From NCBI RefSeq assembly GCF_015832195.1, contig NC_052030.1:10001439-10065438 (forward strand): 64,000 nt of DNA, read 5' to 3'. The notes under the pieces are model-generated. The model ran no database searches. It saw nothing but the letters and a program-made list of their open reading frames with translations, and was not told where the DNA came from. Shown piece after piece: positions 32,401-42,897 of the stretch. The translations under genes and the position numbers were made by a program. Source of the DNA: Motacilla alba alba. Lineage: Eukaryota > Chordata > Aves > Passeriformes > Motacillidae. Position 1 is the first letter of the stretch, and every line of letters starts with the position of its first letter.

Positions 32401-35400
32401 GACAGGCAGCTGAAGGTGAAGGAATTGGTTTTATCCGCTCACGACCGCGCTGTCAGGAACTGCCCCTGGACTGTTGGGCTGTGGATTAGGTACCTGCTGG
32501 CCATGGAGAGGCACAGGGTTGAGCACAGCATCATCTCTGGTGAGGAAAGAACCAGCAAATGCAGTTCAGAGCTGCTCTCTGCGCTCCCAACAGCCTGGGA
32601 CAAATGGGCCTTGCAGGGTCTGTTCTCATCCTGCTGCTGCCACGGGCAGCAGGTCCTGCAAGGGCAAAGCTTCGGTTGAGCAGCTTCACCCCGAGCTAGC
32701 AATGAACAGCTTGGAATGAACATTGCTGAATTCAGCTGCCTTTGAATTCACTTCCTAATCCAATTTATTGTGTAGGATTTCTTTTCCTGTCTTCCTAGAC
32801 ACCAGTGGTGTTTGTGTAGATATTTCTTTGTGCTATCACTGCAACTTGCTAATTTTGCTAATTTGTATATGGGAAGTAATTGTTTTTTCCCCATTTTTCT
32901 TTCAGAAATGTTTGAAAAAGCTCTGAATGCAGGTTTTATTCAAGCAACAGACTATGTAGAGATCTGGCAGGCCTACTTGGATTACCTGAGGAGAAGGGTG
33001 GATTTTACACAAGGTTTGTATGATAAATACAGAATAAATATCTGTACTATTTTCTTTGTTCTTTTTGGATATTGCTTTTTTAAAGAAAATTACCAGCATT
33101 TTCATATTTCACAGAAATTAATGTCTATAAAAATGTTAATGTCTATAAAAAATACGAATTTGGTTGGTTTGCTATTTCAAAAATGCCCTACCTTGTATTT
33201 TTGATACCTGATTTTTAAAATTATTCATGTAGTGAGTTTTACTGATTATAAAATCATAAATTAAATTTGTTGTTATTATTAATATAATAATAACAACAAG
33301 AAATAATAAACTTAATCTCCCCCTGCTACCTAATAAAATCATTGTGGATGTTAAGGAGATGGTTTTATTGGGTGGGAAATGAAAACTAAATTATTAATTT
33401 AAGGTTGTTCTTTCTTTTTTCCCCTGCAGACTCCAGTAAGGAGCTGGAGGAGCTGCGCTCTGCGTTTGCACGAGCTGTGGAGTACTTGAAGCAAGAAGTA
33501 GAAGAAAGTAAGTGAAACCATCCCAAGCAGTGTTTCCTCCCCTTCAAAATCATTTTTATAAGATCAGTTCTCCACACAATATTTGTCTTCAAGAATCTTG
33601 AACGTTTCAGAAAGCTGTAGATAAACAGGTCCCACATGGAGATGAAATTTTTAATAAACCCTTTTATTTCTGAGAGCCAAGTGCAACAAACAGCCCTTGT
33701 TTTTCTTCCTAGGGTTCAGTGAAAGTGGAGATCCATCCTGCACCATCATGCAGAACTGGGCAAGAGTTGAGGTAATGTTTCTCTCTGCTGTATTTAAATG
33801 GCTGAACCTGATCAAATGGATTTAAAATAAAATGTTCTAACATTCCAACCGTGGAATGCAGTCCTTTCCCAATCCATTTCCCCTCTTCCCCTACTCCTCT
33901 TCCTGAACGCAAACCAAGTTCTCAGTCTGAGAAGTTATTAGGTACATTCATCAAAAACAAAAGGAAGAAATTCAGAAACAGCTCTGTAATTTCTTTTATA
34001 GTGCCCAAAATCAAATGGATGTGGGAGCCAGAAACAAGACTAAAGGGAGAGGTGGGCAGGGAAGGATTGTTCAGTAGTAGGATTGTGTCAGGTGTTTATT
34101 TTGACCCCTGTAGGGCTCAGATGTGTCTTGCTGGGTCTGTTTGCAGCATCTGTGGGGTGTTTTTGGTTTGGGGTTAATGATGTTGAGCAAATAATCCTGA
34201 AGGATATTTTGGGTGCTCCGTTGCAGGCCCGCTTGTGTAACAACATGCAGAAAGCCAGGGAGCTCTGGGACAACATCATGACTAAAGGAAATGCCAAATA
34301 TGCCAACATGTGGCTGGAATATTACAACCTGGAAAGGTGGGAGCTTGGTTAATTCACTTTTTAGTTTTCTCATCTGTGGGAGAAAACAGCTCAGAACAAA
34401 TGTGTTTTGTTTGGGTTTACAAAACGCCTTTGAGCTTCTTGGGGTGGCTCTGCTGTGGCTTCCAGGAGTGTCACAGCAGCTGGGGAAGGAGGGGGAACGT
34501 TTGCATGGCTGGAATTGTGTGTGGCTTGTCCCCTCAGTGTCTTGTCCCCTCCTGCAGGGCCCATGGGGACACCCAGCACTGCAGGAAGGCCCTGCACCGA
34601 GCAGTGCAGTGCACCAGCGACTACCCCGAGCACGTCTGCGAGGTGCTGCTCACCCTGGAGAGGATAGAAGGTACCTGGGCACTGCCAGGGGGTGGCTAAG
34701 TGACAAAAGGTCACTGAGTGACAGGCAGGAGGGAATTAATTAGCAGAAGGTAACCAAGTGACTGGCAGAAGGTAATTAATTACTGCATTTCTTAGCCTGG
34801 TTAGGCAGAGGTGGCACACAGGCTTTTGATCCTGTGTTTTGTGCTCCTCTGAAGTCTCACTTTTCACTGCTGTCAAATCCACAGACAGCTCTTTTTTTCC
34901 TTGCTTTTCTGAAATCACTGGATTTTTCCATGTCTTTTTGGAGTCTTGCATTATTAATGAGAGGTTTCTGCTCTGCTTGGCTCTTGGGTTTTTGATTTTT
35001 TTTTTTTTACCTTGCAGGCTTGTTGTTATAAATAGAATTTTCATGTGTAATGTTTAATATGAACAGCAAGTGCCATGAACTCAGTGACTCTTATTTTTCC
35101 AGAATTGTATCTTTGAATTATGAGAAAGCTAAATAAAAGGCTTTTAAATTTTATTTTTATTTTATCCTTTAGGAACACTGGAAGACTGGGATGCAGCTGT
35201 TCAGAAAACTGAAAACAGACTGGCTCGAGTGAATGAACAAAGAGCCAAGGTCAGAACTTTCTGTGAGCTACCAAAGCATTTTATACACCTAAATCAAGTC
35301 CATGCTTCTCTGAATGTCACATTTTTAGTGTGGCTTCCCCCCAGATAAGCCTGAAATGCCTTCAAGCCCTACAACTCTCGATTTTTTACTTTAAAACTAT

Positions 35401-38400
35401 GATTAACAACCTCTTGCTGCTTTTTATCTTTCTCCTTTTGCCTCTTGGATGGCCACAAGAGTGATGTGCCCTCCAGGAAAGCTGTGAGAGCAAAGAATTG
35501 GGATGAGCTTTAAATGATGTTCCTGTTAGTGCTGGGGTTAGGAGAAAACCCTCTGGGCTCAGTGCTCTGGAAAATGCTCTGCGATCTGCAGCCAGTGGGG
35601 GGAAAAAATGAAATAAATCTTCTGTGTTTCAGGCTGCTGAGAAAGAAGCTGCTCTGGCAAAGCAGGAGGAGGAGAGAGCTGAGCAGAGAAAGCAAGCAAG
35701 GGCAGAGAAGAAAGCTTCCAAAAAAGCCAAGAAAACCAGGACTGGGGACAAGCGCAAAGCGGACGAGGATGACGAGGGCGAATGGGGACAAGAAGAAGGT
35801 AAAAATAAAATGAAATTGAAACTTCACAGCTCTGGCAACACGGTTATTGGTTGTCTTGTGGTGGAGGGAGCTGAGGAATTGCCAGCACTGGTGTCTTTCC
35901 AGGGCTGCTTTCTCCTGGGAAGTGTTCAGTGTGGGAGTGAAATGCAAACAAGGCTAAATGGTTTTATACCAAGAGAAAAACAGGTTTATAAGAACTTCCA
36001 GAGTTTTCTTGGGGTTTCTTATTTTGGATATTTTGGTTTTTTCTTCCTTGATTTTCCTTTAAAGTAATTGTTCTGACTCATCCTATGATACTGAGCCATG
36101 TGTCTAAATTGGGTTATTCAGAATTGTAGCAGCTTCTGGAGGTTGGAACAGAACACTTTAATAGGTTGTTGCCCCTGGGATTTTTGTGAGCTTTTAGATT
36201 TCTTTTTTTTTTTTTTTTTTTTAAATAAAGAACCATTAGACAAAGAAAAGAACATGAATCCGCAACTGTCAGTTATGACTGGCTGAAAAAAGGAACAAAT
36301 ATTCCAGTTGCTTTCATCTAAAGCTGTCTTGGCGCAATAATCTGTTGTTATTTGTTCTTTAAAACCTGAGGGAGGTTTTTTTTTTGTGATGTCTTTAAGA
36401 CCTGTCATTGTATTTGTGCTTCCGTGTGCCATTTCCAAGCTCCACGGTGGGAATGGAGGGCAGAGGAGTTTCAAAGGGGAAGGAAACGGGGTAATTTCTT
36501 TCTAACAAGGCTTTCAATTCCATCAATCAGAGCTGCCCAGCAAGAGGCTCAGGGGAGAGGGCGATGGAGTGCTCCCTGAGGAGGACATGGAAGTGGATTC
36601 TGGGCTCTTTGGGAGGAGTGAGAAGCCAGATGGCTCCACGACCCCAAAGGAAAAGGCGTCCACCAGCCGCAAGGACATCCCCAAAGTTTTCCACGACAGC
36701 AGCAAGGATAAAGTCACCGTGTTTGTCAGCAACCTCTCCTACACCATGGCAGAGCCCGAAGCCAAGCTGAGGGAGCTCTTTGGGAGCTGTGGGGAGGTCG
36801 TGGAGATCCGAGCAGTGTTCAACAACAAGGGCACCTTCCGGGGCTACTGCTACGTGCAGTTCAGGGAGGAGGAGGCTGCTCGGCAGGCCCTGGCCTTGGA
36901 TCGCACGGCCGTGGAGGGCAGGCCCATGTTTGTGTCTCCTTGTGTTGACAAGAACAAGAATCCTGACTTTAAGGTAAAAGTTTTGGTGGTTCCTGTTGGA
37001 CAGTGGATGTGGGGAAGGGAGTTGGTGGAATCTGTTGTGTCTAATCAGTTCACGTTGTGCTTCTTTAAACTCTTTTTTTGGGACTTTTTGTTACTCTGCC
37101 AGACATCAGGATTGTCATAATTTATTCAAAATTTGCAGAAATCTGCTGACCTGAGCAGTTTAGTGGTGGGACCTATCCAGGTTCAAGCTCTGAAGAGTTT
37201 TCTTGGTCAGTATTTGTTACCCAACCCCCTGGCTGGGGATGTTCTGTACCAGAACTCAGTTGTGTAATCAGGGGATTTCTGCATTCTGGAGTTCCTGCAC
37301 AGAAAAATTCAATGTTCCCATAGTGATAGCTGAGTAAGAAGGCAATATTATAAAATACATTATTACAGGAATTGGGCTCTGATCCTTCTGGATCCCTTCC
37401 AGCTCAGGGTATTCTATGATTCTCTGTCTGTCCTCATTGGGAAGGGGTTTAGTAGCATTTAGGAGCAAGTCCTTGGTGTTTATATGCAAATATCTTCCAA
37501 AACGCTACTCATGGCTTTGAGGCAGTTTCGGATCCCACAAACAGGAATTACTTTGGGGTGTGGAATTGAAATCCTTGGAATTTCTGGCTGGTTTGTGAAC
37601 CAGCATCCTTTTTGTTCCTCCAGGTGTTCAGGTACAGCACTACCCTGGAGAAACATAAACTCTTTATATCTGGTTTGCCATTTTCCTGCACTAAGGAGGA
37701 GCTGGAGGAGGTGTGTAAAGCCCATGGGAACGTGAAGGACATTCGACTGGTCACCAACAGGGCTGGAAAACCCAAGGTAGGCATCCTTAACACACTCCTG
37801 GATTTAAGGAATCCTTCAAAATAAGCTCATCATGGAGTCTGGAGACAAAAAAGTTGGGTTTGTTAAGTTGCCAGTGTGGTATTGTATTAATGCTTGTGGA
37901 AGAGCCTGAGTTTATACAGCCCAGTGTGCCTTAGTGCAGAAAACCAAAAGGAATTTTCCCAAAATACTTCTTAAATTGCACGAGAAAAATGGGATGGAGG
38001 GGGAAATGTTTACAGCACTTTCAGTATTGTAAAAACAGGCAACTCTGTAAAGGATTGGTTTTTAAATAACTGCCTAAATGGGGTTTACCTGGTGTAACCA
38101 ATTCCCATCCTCCTTTCCTCAGTTTCCTGAGGCTTTTGTTCCTAACATCTGCTGCAGGAAGGGAATTGCCAGGGAGAAATGAGCCCCCTCTCTGACAGGG
38201 CTCATTATTTCCATCCCTGAATAAATGACTCCTTGTTAAATAAGGGATTCTGAACCAGCTGCTGCTCTGCCAAAACTCTATCTGACACCTGGGCTGTGTG
38301 TGTGTGGTGGGTCCTGTCCACAGGGACATCCTGAGAATGGTGGACACGGATTTAAGTTGAATTTTCTTGCCCTCAGGTGAAGTTCCTGTTGTGTGCACAC

Positions 38401-40128
38401 CTTGTAATGAGTGCTCTTGGGAACCCCAACTCTTGGTCTGAGCTTAGTTTGAGCTGGGGTTGTGTGTAAACCACAAATAAATGTATTTTGGGGAAGTTTA
38501 TGTAAAACCTGATGCCTCTCCTGTGAAACTGGATAATCCAAAAAATGCAGCTTAAGCCTTTGAATGTCATTTGAAAGAGTAACAGCAGGGAGAGGTGATG
38601 CCCTTCTCAGTGAGAGCCTGCTGTGGTACTTCATTATATTTACTTTAATACCATTGTTGGAGTGGTTCTTTCCCTTTTTAATACTTTTTCCACACATGAG
38701 GGGAGCGAGAGACAAGAAATACAGGTTTGTGAGAATGATGGGAGTGGTGAGCATTGGCACTGAGCCATGTTGAGTTTCCCTCATTTACGAATTCCTCATT
38801 TACGAACTCCTCAGCACTAAACAACAGGTTTAGTGCTTGTTAAGGAAGCACTAAAACCTAATGGAGGCTCTTTCTTTTCTTCCTTTAGGGCCTGGCTTAT
38901 GTGGAGTACGAGAATGAAGCCCAGGCCTCTCAGGCTGTGCTGAAGATGGACGGGCTGACAGTGAAGGACCACGTCATCAAGGTGATGATCAGCAACCCCC
39001 CGCTCCGGAAGCTTCCAAAACGGCCCGGTTCCCTGCCCTCCCTGCCCCTGCTACCACGGCAGAACTATGGAGCGTGAGTGAGGGAGGGCTTGAGGGAGGG
39101 GTGCCTGGCACTGCCTGGAAGGGAAATGCTGTGTTTCTGTTCGTGCTGGAGTTGAGAAATCTTAGCTGGAATATGGGGGCTTAGAAAAGGAAGGAGAGGG
39201 ATTTTTTATATGGGCAAGGGGGAAGGGCTTCCCACTGCCAGAGGGCAAGGTTAGGTGGGACATTGGGCAGGAATCCTTGTGAGGGTGGGGAGGCCCTGGC
39301 ACAGGGTGCCCAGAGAAGCTGTGGCTGCTCCTGGGTCCCTGGAAGTGCCCAAGGCCAGGTTGGATTGGACTTGGAGCAACCTGGGGTGGTGGAAGATGTC
39401 CCTGCCCATGGCAGGAGTGGGACTGGGTGATCTTCAAGGCCTCTTCCAACCCAAATCAGTGTAGGATCCTGTGAATCTGAAAGAACATTTAAAAAGTACT
39501 GCACCATAAAAAAAATGGGTTGTTGGATTGATGAGGAAAAGCAGATTTTTCCTCTTTACCCACAGAAACAGCTCTGTAGCAACAAGAGGATGAGGCACTG
39601 GCCATCCCCTTGGATCTGATGTTGGCACTGATCCCTAATAACCTCCACATCCTCTCCCTCTGGAGAAACAGCCATTGTTCCTAGTGACCATTAAAGCTGC
39701 TCCTTCATCTTTCAGTGCTCCTGTGTTGGATGAGCCCCTGTGGATAAACAGAGCTTCAGCCCTGGGGGCTGTGGGGTGGTTTTGTCTGCCAGGACTCAGG
39801 GGTGCTTCAAAGACACCCATGGGAAGCTTTATCCCTGAAACAAGTTATAGGAATGATATTAAAATGTGCATTTCTCATAGCAAACAAATCCTTGTTGTCC
39901 CCCCAGGCTAAAAGAGTGTGTTTAAATGGGAATTTTTTCCCTTCCAGGCGAGGGAAGGGCAGGACACAGCTCTCCATGATGCCCCGGGCGCTGCAGCGTC
40001 AGAGCAACCCCGTGGCCAAGGCTGAGAATGGGATGGTCCAGAACTCACCAGCAGCGTCCTCTGAGCCCCCCGCAGAGCCTAAAAAGATGTCCAATGCTGA
40101 TTTTGCCAAGATGCTCCTGAAAAAGTGA
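26478..40128 (+). CDS. SART3: SART3/Tip110 (U4/U6 snRNP recycling factor), 927 aa, 19 coding exons
   Basis: SART3 (yeast Prp24-like) binds U6 snRNA, promotes U4/U6 reannealing in Cajal bodies and recruits USP4/USP15. Coding exons: 26478-26645, 27135-27261, 27883-27987, 28937-29121, 30112-30217, 30918-31042, 31464-31619, 32401-32539, 32906-33013, 33430-33507, 33713-33771, 34227-34336, 34558-34670, 35173-35249, 35633-35798, 36531-36973, 37624-37776, 38889-39073, 39948-40128; all phases close (2784 nt). An acidic N-terminus is followed by HAT repeats (about 60-530; for example WLEYAQYSIGGIG, RNCPWTVGLWIRYLLAMERH), a Lys-rich NLS/coiled-coil stretch (about 555-605), RRM1 (about 669-745, VFVSNLSY and RGYCYVQF), RRM2 (about 762-840, LFISGLPF and GLAYVEY) and the C-terminal LSm-binding KMSNADFAKMLLKK. 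The N-terminus is about 40 residues shorter than human. Upstream of ATG the frame stays open but has no other ATG. Confidence 0.98.
26735..26800 (+). mobile_element. Possible CR1 tail remnant in SART3 intron 1
   Basis: TTTCCTCCAGCTCGGGATAT followed by TCTGTGATTGTCTGG resembles a CR1 tail. It is very short. Confidence 0.4.
27505..27650 (+). mobile_element. CR1 LINE 3' fragment in SART3 intron 2 (plus orientation)
   Basis: GGCCCTGGCACAGGTGCCCA, CCAAGGCCAGGCTGGACAGG, CTTGGAGCAGCCTGGG and the following GTGTCCCTGCCCAAGGCAGG match the CR1 3' region in order. Confidence 0.9.
29630..29700 (+). mobile_element. CR1 tail remnant in SART3 intron 4
   Basis: TGGTCTTTAAAGGTCC and CTTTTCAACCCCTAA resemble the CR1 tail motif TTTAAGGTCCCTTCCAACCC. 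Confidence 0.5.
33267..33299. repeat. Perfect 15-bp inverted repeat, 3-nt spacer, SART3 intron 9
   Basis: TTGTTGTTATTATTA (33267-33281), then ATA, then its exact reverse complement (33285-33299). It is made of TTG/TTA triplets and their complements in an AT-rich intron. Confidence 0.9.
37365..37430 (+). mobile_element. CR1 tail fragment in SART3 intron 16 (plus orientation)
   Basis: TGGATCCCTTCCAGCTCAGG followed by TATTCTATGATTCTCTG is the CR1 3' end with its terminal ATTCTATG-type repeat. Confidence 0.8.
39290..39480 (+). mobile_element. CR1 LINE 3' fragment in SART3 intron 18 (plus orientation)
   Basis: CCTGGCACAGGGTGCCCAGA, AAGTGCCCAAGGCCAGGTTG, GGACTTGGAGCAACCTGG and CTTCAAGGCCTCTTCCAACC occur in CR1 order with a degraded tail. 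Confidence 0.9.
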
Positions 40129-41340
40129 GCGAGGAGTGTGCGCTCAGCGGGTCTGGTCCAATGTGAAATGCCTTTCTGGAAGCCATGTTGTGTCCTTAAG
40201 CTTTGCAAGGAGAGAAAGCCCGTCCCAATCCCGTGTAAATACTGGACTGCTGCATTCCTCGGGATCAGTGGAGGATGGCACAAATCCAGGTGGTGGTTTT
40301 TTGGTTTTTATTTTTCCTCTAAGAGCAAAGAGTTACGCTTTTGTTCTGGTGAAATGGCGTTAATGTGATCCCTCATATTGAGGGTAACGAGGGGGGAAAT
40401 ATTTCCTGCACGGCTCGGATGCCACATGGAGTTTTTTGGAGTACTTTCCAACGATTTTCTCTTTCATTAACGAATGAGATGCCATGGGAGGACCTCAGCA
40501 AGCTCCACTGGTCAGCTCAGATTGGGATTGCAGACATTCTCTCTGCCAACAGCCCCATTCTCCACCCAAACCCACGCACGCAGGGACTGTCATCTCCTTC
40601 CATGCAGAATCCTACAGCAGATGCTCCAACTTCACCACGATGGCCTCTTTTAGTATTGGGAGAGTTTCTATACATATGTGTGTATATGTAGATACACAGA
40701 TATACATATATATGTATCCAGTTCCTGTTCTGTTCCAGTTGACCTGTTTTTTTATATGGTGTATTTGTAAAGGACATTGAGATGATTCTTTTTAAGTTTT
40801 AGGAGCTGATCCTTAGGTGGTAATTTTTGTTTCCCATGAAGCTGGACGTGCTGTTGCTGAGGACCAGGTTTTTTGGTTGTTTTTTTGGTTGTTTTTCCTA
40901 GCTAGCTCATGTCTTTTTGCAGGTGGTTTCTGTATGGTTTTGTACAACTGTGAAGTGCAAGCTGACGTTTCTCGGTTTATTAAACTCACGTTCTCAAAGG
41001 TTTTCTATAAATACTGTTGCTTTTGTTTAAATGTGGGTGTTGGAACTGCACTTCTCCTCTGGCAGCTGGGTGATAGTGATGTGCCTCACCTCTCAGGTGT
41101 GCTCAGTGTCCCTCAGGCCTTGAAGCAGCTCATTCCATCTGCTCTGAATATCCTGGAATCACTTCAGCCATCACCTCAGACTTTCCAACAGTGGTGTGAT
41201 CTTGGATAGAAACATCCCTGCTTGTCAACTACCCTGGAAGTCACCACCCAGAGAGGGGTGGATGTGAGGGGGAACCCCAGTGCTGAGTTCACTTGGACCA
41301 CACCAACACTGCTGCAAATAAACACTATTTTCTGTGCTGA
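40129..41340 (+). other. SART3: SART3 3'UTR with two candidate poly(A) signals
   Basis: ATTAAA at 40979-40984 and AATAAA at 41317-41322 are the visible signals. The first lies just upstream of a T/G-rich stretch (about 41010-41045) and fits a UTR of about 0.9 kb; the second gives about 1.2 kb. The UTR contains a short TA/CA-rich patch near 40670-40720 (ATACATATGTG, TATATGTA) and T-runs. Confidence 0.65.
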
Positions 41341-41489
41341 TTTCACTTGGCTTTACTTTGAAATGATGACTCTGCTCATGTTGTCAGGTGGCTGAGGGAA
41401 CCAGGATCTCTCCCATGGCCTCTCCTCCTCCACAACCACTTAGCTCACTGCAGCCAAGTGTGCTCTGAGAACAGCCTCTTCCAAACCAA

Positions 41490-42897
41490 GACTTTCATAT
41501 TAAAATAGTTTATTAATCTGTTACTAAAATAACATTTTTTCCCCCCACAGAGCTCTAAAGTGCATTATTTATGCTCAGGTTGCACTACAAAAATAACATG
41601 CTTTGTAAGGACAGGACACCTTTCCTCCTGTATTGTCTGCTTTCCCTGGCAGCAGTGCTCAGAGAACTCCCACTCTCATCCTGGTTTCTGCTACTCTAAA
41701 ACATGTCCTAAGCTCCCTGTCAGGTCAGAGAGAGTTAAAAGGGAAGAAAACTGAGCCTAAGACAGCCTGGCAGCTTTTGTCAAGGGGTTAAATGCTCTAA
41801 ACTGGGATTTTAAAAGGAAGTTTTGTGAGCTTGGAGGTGGTGGGGTCAATGATGCTGTTACACGCCTGGCAGGTTTGGGGTAGGGAGATCTGTGGGTACT
41901 TTGACCTTAAAAACCAAGGAAAAAGTGATTCTTTGAACTGCTCAGCAGCTCCAGGCACGGCCCTGCCCCTGCAGCACAGAGGCCTCGAGTGATTCTGGAC
42001 ACATTTATCAGAGGCATGACGTGACCAGTGGTTAATTGTGGAAGTTCCCTTACCTAGACTAAAGACATGGAAGTTTTTGGCAAACTTCCTGTACACATTC
42101 TTCCCAAATTAGCACAACTAGTGTCTCCTGGCTCTGCCTGATGATCTTTTCTGCCCACAGTTCTGCAGACAAGCTCCTTCCAACCCCTCCACTGAAATGT
42201 CTAAGGACAGTTGTGCTTTCCCAGGGCTCCTCTGGGCTGAGATTTTCTGAGTCCTCCCTCAAGTAAGTCAGATCTTTTCTCCTCTTGTTCCACTCCTAAT
42301 CACCTGTAATCCCAAACCAAACACTTCCCACTCGTACAAAACTCACCCCAGGAAAGGCAGCTGAAAGTAAACATGCAAAGTGCCACAGAAACAGAAATGG
42401 GAGGGGAGAGATGCCTTTGGGCTGGAGTTCAGCCTCCTTCCTGCTCAGTACCTGTGTGACTGACACCAAAGTATCTGCTGGACACAGCTGGGAGTGCTAT
42501 TCCTTCAGGGATGTGTTTGGGAGCTACAGGCAAGAGGCCACAGAGAGCCAACTCAGTTTAGGCTTTGCTGAGGTCAGACAGTAGAGTGGACTGCCTGGGT
42601 GAAAGGGTTGTGATTGAAGCAGCTCCTCTAAGCTTAGTTTTAAGGAGAAATTCAATCTCAGTTCATCTTTTTGAGCCCTCAGACATCTCTCCCAACCTCC
42701 TTCCAGTGCACAGCCACCATCCCCAGTTCTGTTTGGCATCACGTATATAAATAAATTATATTAATTTAATCAAATGTAAGACACTTTAAATAAACAAAAC
42801 GCTCAAGTGCCACCTTCCCGTCCAGTCACTTCCCACCAGGAACACCGAGTGGCTTGAAGTTCTGCTCTCCCACAGCTCCTGAGTTCGCCCAAACCCC
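41490..42897 (-). other. FICD: FICD 3'UTR
   Basis: Below the stop (42898-42900, minus strand) no further exon is needed. A minus-strand AATAAA lies at 41509-41514, giving a UTR near 1.4 kb. AT-rich sequence at 42740-42800 also holds minus-strand TTTATT-type matches (for example near 42753) that could act as a proximal signal for a short UTR. The end facing SART3 is inferred. Confidence 0.55.
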
